From: Amaranthus tricolor
Lineage: Eukaryota > Streptophyta > Magnoliopsida > Caryophyllales > Amaranthaceae
Length of the DNA stretch: 64,000 nucleotides
NCBI RefSeq assembly: GCF_026212465.1
Contig: NC_080057.1
Span: 10,595,263 to 10,659,262, forward strand
Direction: 5' to 3'
Part shown: positions 57,302 through 64,000 of the stretch, piece after piece
Numbering within the stretch: position 1 is the stretch's first letter
Layout of the letters: every line of letters begins with the position of its first letter
Position numbers and translations under genes: made by a program
The notes under the pieces: generated by a model
Database searches by the model: none
What the model saw: the letters and a program-made list of their open reading frames with translations, nothing else
Told to the model about the DNA's origin: nothing

Positions 57302-60064
57302 CACTACAAGAAAATTAGTTTTTAGCAACAAGCTTTGGCAACAACTTAAAAAAAGTCGTTGCAAAAAATATTGGTCGTTGCAAAAAATGAATTTCGTTAT
57401 TAATTTATTGTTTGCCATATCTGAAATTTCATTTCCCTCCACCAAAAATGAGCGCGGGCTTTGAAATAATTAATATTTGTTTTTTGCAACAATACCAGTA
57501 GTTGCTATAAAGCGTTATTAGGTAACGCAACAACACGAGTCGTTGCGAAAAATTGTTTTATGTATTGCAACAACAATGGCATTGCCAAATATCTGAGATA
57601 TAATTTAATAAAATTTGAAAATACACTAAACCTAATATCATATCACATGACGTCCTTGAACATATGCCCGCCATTCACTGCTGCAATTCACTTCCTCCAC
57701 CATTATCCACCACGCATTCCGCTTCAATTTAGTTTTCCTCCACTGTCATCCACCACGCGTTCTACTTCAGTTCGCCTCTGCCTTCAGCTCACCGGCTGTC
57801 CTCCTCTTTTTAAGGTAAATTTCAACCTAATTTTAGTGAAAGTTTGGGTTTTAGTGATTGAAATTAGTGCTGGGATTGATATTTTAGTGATTGATATTAG
57901 TGTTGGGATTGGTATTTTAACCTAATTGTAATCAATAATTGATATTCAGTGATTAATATTAGTGCTGGGGTTGAAATTGTGATTGATAATAGTGTTGGGT
58001 TTTAGTGATTGAAATTGCTTTGTTTTTTAGGCAGAGTTTTTAAGTGAGTTTTTATTTTAAGCTTTTTAAATGCCTTTAGTAGTTATTATCTTTTGTTCAG
58101 ATTGTTTAGTACTTTAGTCACTTGATTATTTGATGCCTTACAAAGAAGAAATCCGCCATTTTCAAGTCCCTTGATTTATAATATGCTCGTGGGTCTTTTT
58201 TGTTGTTGCTTTATTGTTCAATTTTGAATGTTAGTTATTCTGTAAGTATATCTTTTTATTGCTCACTGCCATTTTGTTTAATTTTAAATGTTAGCCATTT
58301 TGTTAACAGTCACTACTCACTGCCATCTAGTATTTCTTAGTTAAAATATGCTTTTTAATTGCTTTAAAATTTGTACTTTGAATTCTAAGTCTTATGTATT
58401 ATGCATTTTGTAGACTCTAAGTTGAAAACTTTATCAATAATGGTTAAGTAACGATGAAAATGATATATACAATCTCCAACTAATATGTACTTGGTATGTT
58501 TAAGTGTGTTTTACATTAAAAATGATATAACAATAGTCATAGATTAGTACAATGTCTTAGTTCTGCAAAATTTGTAGGATCGATCGATTCTACGAGCCGA
58601 TCCTACGATCCGGTTCTGTGAGCCGCTTCCAACCCAAAGTAGAATCACAATCTTAACAACCTTGCGTACTCATTATTGATTTTGATTGTTAAATTATCCA
58701 TGTCATTGAAAAAATTCAGTAATTGTTCTCAGTTTGTTTCTCTTAATTATTGTTCTTTGCCTTTTCAATTGCAGTTAATTTGTTCATAGTTCGCCTCCGC
58801 TTTCGTCCGCCTTCAGTTCTGCTCCTCTTCTCTGTTGTTGCAGCCTATTTTAAAGGTAAATTTTAACCTGATTTTAGTGAAAGTTTGGTTTTGTTTGTTT
58901 AATTGTAATCAGTGATTGATATTAACCTAAGTTTAGTGCTGGAATTGAAATTCATAATTAACCAAACTAATGTAACCTCTTAAGTGTTGGGATTGATATT
59001 TTGGTGAAAGTTTGGGTTTTGTTAGCCTAATTGTAATCAGTACTTGTTTCAATTGTAATTGTAGTTAGTACTCGTTGATTTTGATTCTTAAATTATCCAT
59101 GTCATTAAAAGAATTCAGTAATTGTTCTCGGTTTGTTTCTCTTAATTATTGTTCTTCTCCTTTTCAATTGAGTTGAACAATTGCAGTTTATTTGTTCTTC
59201 AGTTGCAGTAGGTTTCTATTTCAACACAACATAAGTACTAATTAAATAACCAACAAGGATTAAAAAGACATTAGCAAATAAAATGAATTTTATTTAATCC
59301 TCAAAACCTTCAATTGCAGTAGGTTCTTCAATTGTTAGTAGATACTTCTTATTCTTGTTGTAGTAACTTAGTTCTTCAAATTTCTTCTTTTGGTATGTTG
59401 GGTAATTAGGTAATTAACACTTTGTTTGTTCGTGTTCTTGTTGTAATAAGTTATCTTTAAAGTTAGTAAATTTCAAACTTCTATTCTGATTTATTCACTT
59501 TGCAAAATTCAGTTAGTTCTTGTTCTTGTTGTCGTAAGTTATTCAATGTCTTTTATAATTATACAATACAATTCATAAATATTCTTTGGTGTCATGTTTA
59601 TCAATTGTTACATTTTGAATTTAGGAAATGACTTGGTCAAAGTAAATGATCGTTCATCCTCCTTTTATGTAAATGGTTGTTTTTAAAATTTACCCTTTCT
59701 AATGTAAGTGAAGACGTCAAAGAGAGTACTATTAGGTGTCCTTGTAATAGTTGTGGCAACATATTTTTCAAAACAAAATGTGATGTAAGATTAGACTTGC
59801 TCAAGAAAGGAATATATGAGAAATACACTTATGGGATCTTCATGGGGAAAAACTAAATGTCCCAAGTGACAAGGAAAATTCCAACGAGTTTGATGACACT
59901 GATAATGTTATCACAATGTTGCAAGATGCGTGCGGAGTAGGGGGTATGAATTTTGGGAGTAATGCAGAGGTTTTAAAGATGAAGTACCAAAACCGATTAC
60001 TTGAATTGTTAATTAATCATGTCCAACATGGATGTCTAGCAAATTCTTGTAAGTTATTTTAAAG
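57302..60064 (+). mobile_element. Left part of a CACTA element of another family
   Basis: Begins CACTACAAGAAAATTAG, a standard CACTA end. Subterminal AAAGTCGTTGCAAAAA / CAACACGAGTCGTTGC units follow (57320-57590). A long leader/intron region comes next, in which a CT-rich exon-like block with TTTTAGTGAAAGTTTGG and the segment TTTGTTTCTCTTAATTATTG occur twice (57700-57860 with 58790-58900; 58735-58755 with 59135-59155). A transposase-associated domain remnant follows. Its right end was not found. It is cut by retrotransposon-like DNA near 60065. Confidence 0.75.
59640..60063 (+). pseudogene. CACTA transposase N-terminal remnant
   Basis: The region 59700-59850 reads EDVKESTIRCPCNSCGNIFF then DLLKKGIYEKYT, the zinc-binding transposase-associated domain (PF13963 type). 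One frame change later comes YTLWDLHGEK, then an acidic stretch and KYQNRLLELLINHVQHGCLA. Frameshifts and stops are present, and Tnp2 is absent. Confidence 0.7.
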
Positions 60065-61800
60065 AGCCATCAACTTTCGATTCAAAAAATGACCACGTTT
60101 GTTGTTCAGAGGTATATTCAAATACTTCTTCAATAAACGTGGGTTTAGCTTGGGTTTTGATGGCCTGTTTGCTGGGTCAGTCACCAATGAGTCATCCACA
60201 ATGACCAGCAACAACTCCAGCAACGCCGGCCAGAGCACCAGCTACAGTAGGGTCCAGCAACGGCTGCGCTGGTTCTTTACGGCAGGTTCCAGGCTTTTGG
60301 AACAACGGCTGGTTCTTCTTGCCTGGTTCAGCAGTGACGGTGTACAGCCCCTTTTCCGGTGGTCGTGATAGCTTCCTTCCTCTCCTAAGCCTGCAGCCCT
60401 TCACGGAGCTTGGCCAGCACCAATAGGTTGGTTCTCTCAAACGCCAGCACGAACAGTTGGTTTCGGTTTGGCAAGAATTCAGCAGCCAACAGGGGCGTCC
60501 GGGTGGATTCCAGTCAGCCTACGGGTGAAATTGTGGGGTACCTCTTGAACCATATTCGTCCTGCTCAAAATATGGCCCAAGTACAGGGGAAAAACTACAA
60601 GTTGTTCCCACTGAAGCTGTTCCCACTGATCCTACTATTCCTACTGCTCCTACTTAAAACAAATCTTGAGCATCTAAGTTTGGAACGTGTTGAGAACAAC
60701 AATCCACACCACGAGCCAGCTACTCCAACCCAAGAGGTACGCAAGAAAACCAAAGGCCACACAGCATGTTCAAACAGTCAAGACACTGCCCAACAGTCTG
60801 CTTACGACCAGGCCACCTTACTTTGTTGCCTGAGACTTAACCACGAGCTTCAAAGGGGTGACCATGGAAGATATGACATCTTGGCACATGGACCGAGCCA
60901 TCAAGGGCCTAGGACCCTACTGACAATAATCACAGAAGCCAGGAGTACCAGCACAAGGTGCCCCAGTCACTAGCCACTGCGAAGAAGGCCATCCAGTACT
61001 TAGTCATTTTTGTCTGATTTCTGTTTTTAAAATAAGCCTAATATTGGGCACGTGTATAAACTAGCCGTTGTAATGATAGAAAGCTATAAATAGGTAGCTA
61101 GGCTTGATGTAAGGGACAATTAACGAAGTAATAAGAGTTTCATTCAGATTTTCATTGAATCAATCTGTTTTCATTGTTCGATTGCTCTCTTCTTTTCCCC
61201 TGAGTATATTGCGTTTTTCCTTCAAATCAGTCACAACACTTTGAGTGATAAAACATCTCTGAAGCTAGATTGAGGAACAATCTAGTGTGTAACCTTTCCA
61301 CAAGAGCGAGTGAAGCTTAGAGAAGGGTCGTGGATTCAACCCAAAGGTGAGTGAAGCCTGAAGAGGGAGACCACGAGGCTGGCCTGAGAATCAAGAAGTG
61401 TCTTTTTGGGTGTATATTGGTGAGGTGTGTGTGTGTTTCCGCATTTTATAGACTATCTCCAAAGGCGAGAGTGATTCCGTGCAAGATTGTGAGTCTGAGG
61501 GACCCAATCTTGGTGCACCTCTTTCGGTTCAGTCCAGCACAGGTGGGTTCTTTCTCCGGCGACCATGGTGTTGTGGGTCTAGTTTAGGTCCGTATAGGCA
61601 GCATCCTCCTCCTCTGGTATGTTATTTCTCCTCGGTGTTGATTGGAGTTTTCGGTCTCTGTTATGTGACGCATTGAGGAGTGGTCTAGGTTGTTTATTGG
61701 GTATTTTCGTAGTGGATATGGTCTGGTTTTTGTTTGTGTTGATGGTTTTGTGGTCTTATGTGGGTGGTTTGGTGCTAGTTTTGGGTTGTTTGTTTAAGAA
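60065..61800 (+). mobile_element. Retrotransposon-derived segment with an LTR-like promoter
   Basis: The region 60150-60980 is relatively GC-rich with Pro/Ser/Gln-rich broken frames but no firm domain. The region 61020-61340 has a TATA-like AGCTATAAATAGGTAGC (61083-61099). Downstream come GAGTGAAGCTTAGAGAAGGG and CGTGGATTCAACCC, comparable to the AGTGAAGCTA-rich part of the LTR at 18130-18350. It interrupts CACTA material on both sides. A PBS, polypurine tract and pair of LTRs were not found, so class and borders are uncertain. Confidence 0.45.
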
Positions 61801-62665
61801 AAACGAATTCAAATTCATAAAGTAAAACAACTGTCAATCTACCAAAAAAAATCCTAATTAATCAAAAATTAGTAAATATCAAAAATAACACTTGATTCTT
61901 GAATATAAATTACCTTGGTATTTAGTTGATAATGGTGTGCTCTACAATTGAATTATGTAACCTTCAATGAAAAACAAAAACAAAAATAGTATTTTCGTGG
62001 GTTGAAGAACTAAGTTCTAAAATAATATGAAACTTGAAAAATTTAAAAGTTGAAAAAACAAAAGAGAGAAATTATAACTAAGGTTGAAGAACCAATGCAA
62101 AAATTTGAAGGTTCACAAAGCAGCAGCAGCGTTGAAGAAGTTGAAGCTTTTTTCGTGGGTTTATAAAGATGGAAACTTGAAGCTTTGAAGAAATTTTGTG
62201 GGTTTGAAGAAGCAGTATATCTTGAAGAAAAAGAAAATGAAGAAGTAATATGAAGAATTGAAGAGATATTCGTGGGTTTGTATAAGTAATGAAAACAGTA
62301 GCTTTTTTCGTGTGCATGAACAATGGAAAACAAAACGTACTGCTTCTCTAAAGGCGCTTATTTTATAAAAAAAATATAAAGTAGAGTATATGCTGCGGTT
62401 TTAGGAAAATCGTAGAATATACTCTAATTTATATTTAAAAAAAATATATAAAGTATGATATATGCTGCAGTTTTTTAAGAACTGCAGCATATACTCCATT
62501 TGATATTTTTTTATTTAAATATAATTTGGACTATATGCTGCGGTTCCAAAAAAACTATAGCATATATTCTATTTTTATTTTCCCTCCTTTTTTTGATTCT
62601 ATTTTATGTTGCTTCTAATATGAACCACAACATATTTCCCGCAGCAAATGAGTTTTCCACTAGTG
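61801..62665 (-). mobile_element. Right end of a CACTA related to the large element
   Basis: Ends GCAAATGAGTTTTCCACTAGTG at 62665. Subterminal ATGCTGCGGTT / AACTGCAGCATAT units lie at 62385-62560, diverged from the GCTGCGG array at 21234-21534. The leader-like GAAGAAG / CGTGGGTTT repeats at 62130-62330 parallel 20900-21130. The gene would run on the minus strand, but its coding part is replaced by the segment to the left. Confidence 0.7.
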
Positions 62666-62673
62666 AAGGTTCG

Positions 62674-62910
<237 letters not shown>

Positions 62911-63029
62911 GACTATTCCTAGAATATTGCAAATTAAACAATTAATTCCCACTTTGCTTGAAATGGGAAATTATTTCCCACATTACTGTCCACGTAGGAT
63001 AGGTGTGAGGAAATTTTTTTTTTTTTTAA

Positions 63030-63245
63030 TATAATCGCTACATGAAATGGCGGTTTTGTTTAGGGATGTGAATTAAACCGCTAGTTGAAATGGCGTTTTG
63101 TGGATTTTTATTTAAAAAATAAAAAAATAAAAAAAATTAGTAAACCGCCACTTGAAGTGGCGGTTTTGTAGCAGTACAAAACAACAGATTTTTATTTAAA
63201 AAAAAAATTGTAAACCGCCACTTGAAGTGGCGGTTTTGTAGCAGT
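63030..63245. repeat. Hairpin-forming repeats (GGCGGTT palindromes), two in near-perfect tandem
   Basis: Four units with a loop: 63035-63060, 63085-63110, 63142-63168 and 63211-63240. The last two are perfect palindromes of AACCGCCACTT and AAGTGGCGGTT. They share the following TTGTAGCAGTACAAAACA, giving a tandem of about 69 bp. They lie just upstream of the PMD gene and look like subterminal repeats of its transposon. Confidence 0.75.
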
Positions 63246-63785
63246 ACAAAACAGCAGCTTCGACATTTGCATTTCATTTTGCTCTTCTTCCTTGTTGCTG
63301 CTACCGGTATCACTCTAAAAAAAAAATTTCTTCACTCTCATTTACTTCAAATTTACAATTCCTCTCATTCAAGTAAACTAATCAACTATATTCCCTTCTT
63401 CTCCTTGTGTACTAAAGTTCATTTTCATCCTCATTTAAGGTATGAATAAAACCCTACTTTTTTTTCAATATGCAAATTGTTTTTTTGTTCATTGTTGTTT
63501 TGAATTGAAGTTATGAAAACGTTAATTGTTGGTTACATTCTATTGTTTTCATGATTTAAGCTTACATTTTACACATTTGTAGTTGAATTTTAGGATTTGT
63601 TTTATATGCATATAAAGTGTTTGATGAAATGCTTCAATGAAAGTTTATTACTTTGTAGGGTTAGTTTAATGGTTTTTGTATATATTCATGGTATTTTTTG
63701 CTTTTATATTTGAAATGAACCTTATAATAAGTGTTCTAATACCTTAGTATCACAAATTCTTGTATTCAAATTTACACTTCCCATT
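63246..63785 (+). other. Leader and intron region of the PMD element
   Basis: CT-rich leader (63255-63440) ending at a possible GGTATGAAT donor (63439), then AT-rich intron-like sequence. No other gene is seen. Confidence 0.4.
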
Positions 63786-64000
63786 ATGGTGTATTGTACC
63801 TGTTTGGATGACGCGGATGATGTGACGGTTGATAGACATGCGCGAGCTTACATCTTGTACCTGTTTGGATGCATCTTGTTTCCAGACAAGAGCGGCGACT
63901 CGGTACAATTGATCTTTCTCCCTCTACTGGGAGACTTGGAGCGCGTAGATGAGTACAGTTGGGGAAGTGCTACCCTAGCGTATCTGTATCGTAACTTATG
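63786..64000 (+). CDS. Plant-mobile-domain protein, N-terminal part, runs off the window
   Basis: Open from an ATG at 63786 to the window end (71 codons). It reads DRHARAYILYLFGCILFPDK, then LIFLPLLGDLERVDEYSWGS and ATLAYLYRNL. This is the PMD signature (the long-form PP7/MAIN-like domain), including the SWGSA-x-LAYLYR motif. It is undamaged in what can be seen, in contrast to the PMD remnant at 37.6-40.4 kb. The start may be internal to an exon. Whether it is a transposon gene or a domesticated MAIN-like gene depends on sequence beyond the window. The nearby hairpin repeats favour a transposon. Confidence 0.8.
   Translation, partial: MVYCTCLDDADDVTVDRHARAYILYLFGCILFPDKSGDSVQLIFLPLLGDLERVDEYSWGSATLAYLYRNL

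Noticed and set aside
60410..60973. 187-residue ORF as a host gene
   Set aside because: Low-complexity composition with no domain, no splice support, and it lies inside retrotransposon-like DNA interrupting a CACTA element.

Overview
The window is plant nuclear DNA, very probably from a dicot. It is AT-rich, has GT-AG introns and long (TA)n tracts, and is built mostly of nested plant transposons: CACTA/En-Spm, Ty1-copia, Ty3-gypsy, LINE, MULE/FAR1-like, plant-mobile-domain (PMD) elements and MITEs. Only two loci look like intact host genes: a two-exon plastid membrane protein (41674-42453, +) and a nine-exon Pumilio/PUF RNA-binding protein (44244-49828, -). The species cannot be fixed from the sequence alone.

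Layout. 1-628: end of a long copia-type LTR (-) inserted in a lysine-rich coding remnant. 1301-5813: decayed FAR1/FRS (MULE transposase-like) gene on the minus strand, split by a 1.45 kb solo-LTR-like element with a perfect ATGTT target duplication. 6.4-9.1 kb: small MITE and a foldback element. 9387-21534: a 12.1 kb CACTA element with a CTA target duplication. Its minus-strand transposase/Ulp1-protease gene is broken by a second, inverted, internally deleted CACTA copy (11879-15290) and by a truncated copia element (17085-18985). 22.6-27.4 kb: rearranged Ty3-gypsy with inverted LTRs. 27.4-31.3 kb: decayed copia pieces on the minus strand. 31455-36180: a young copia element with near-identical LTRs but a frameshifted gag-integrase part. 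37.6-40.4 kb: decayed PMD gene split by a second copy of the solo-LTR-like family (AATAC duplication) and by a 160 bp SINE-like insert (11 bp duplication). 41.6-50.6 kb: the two host genes. 50.6-51.6 kb: a large foldback element just upstream of the Pumilio gene. 51.6-53.6 kb: LINE 3' end and a Stowaway-like MITE. 53.6-57.3 kb: unassigned. 57.3-62.7 kb: remnants of two further CACTA elements plus retrotransposon DNA. 63.0-64.0 kb: hairpin-bearing repeats and the start of another PMD gene that runs off the window.

No single new cellular system is apparent. The points most worth following are the reciprocal defects of the nested CACTA pair, the LTR family with an array of short palindromes upstream of its TATA box, the foldback next to the Pumilio promoter that shares its terminal sequence with the FAR1-like locus, and the Pumilio protein, whose repeat residues predict UGUAUAUA as its RNA target.
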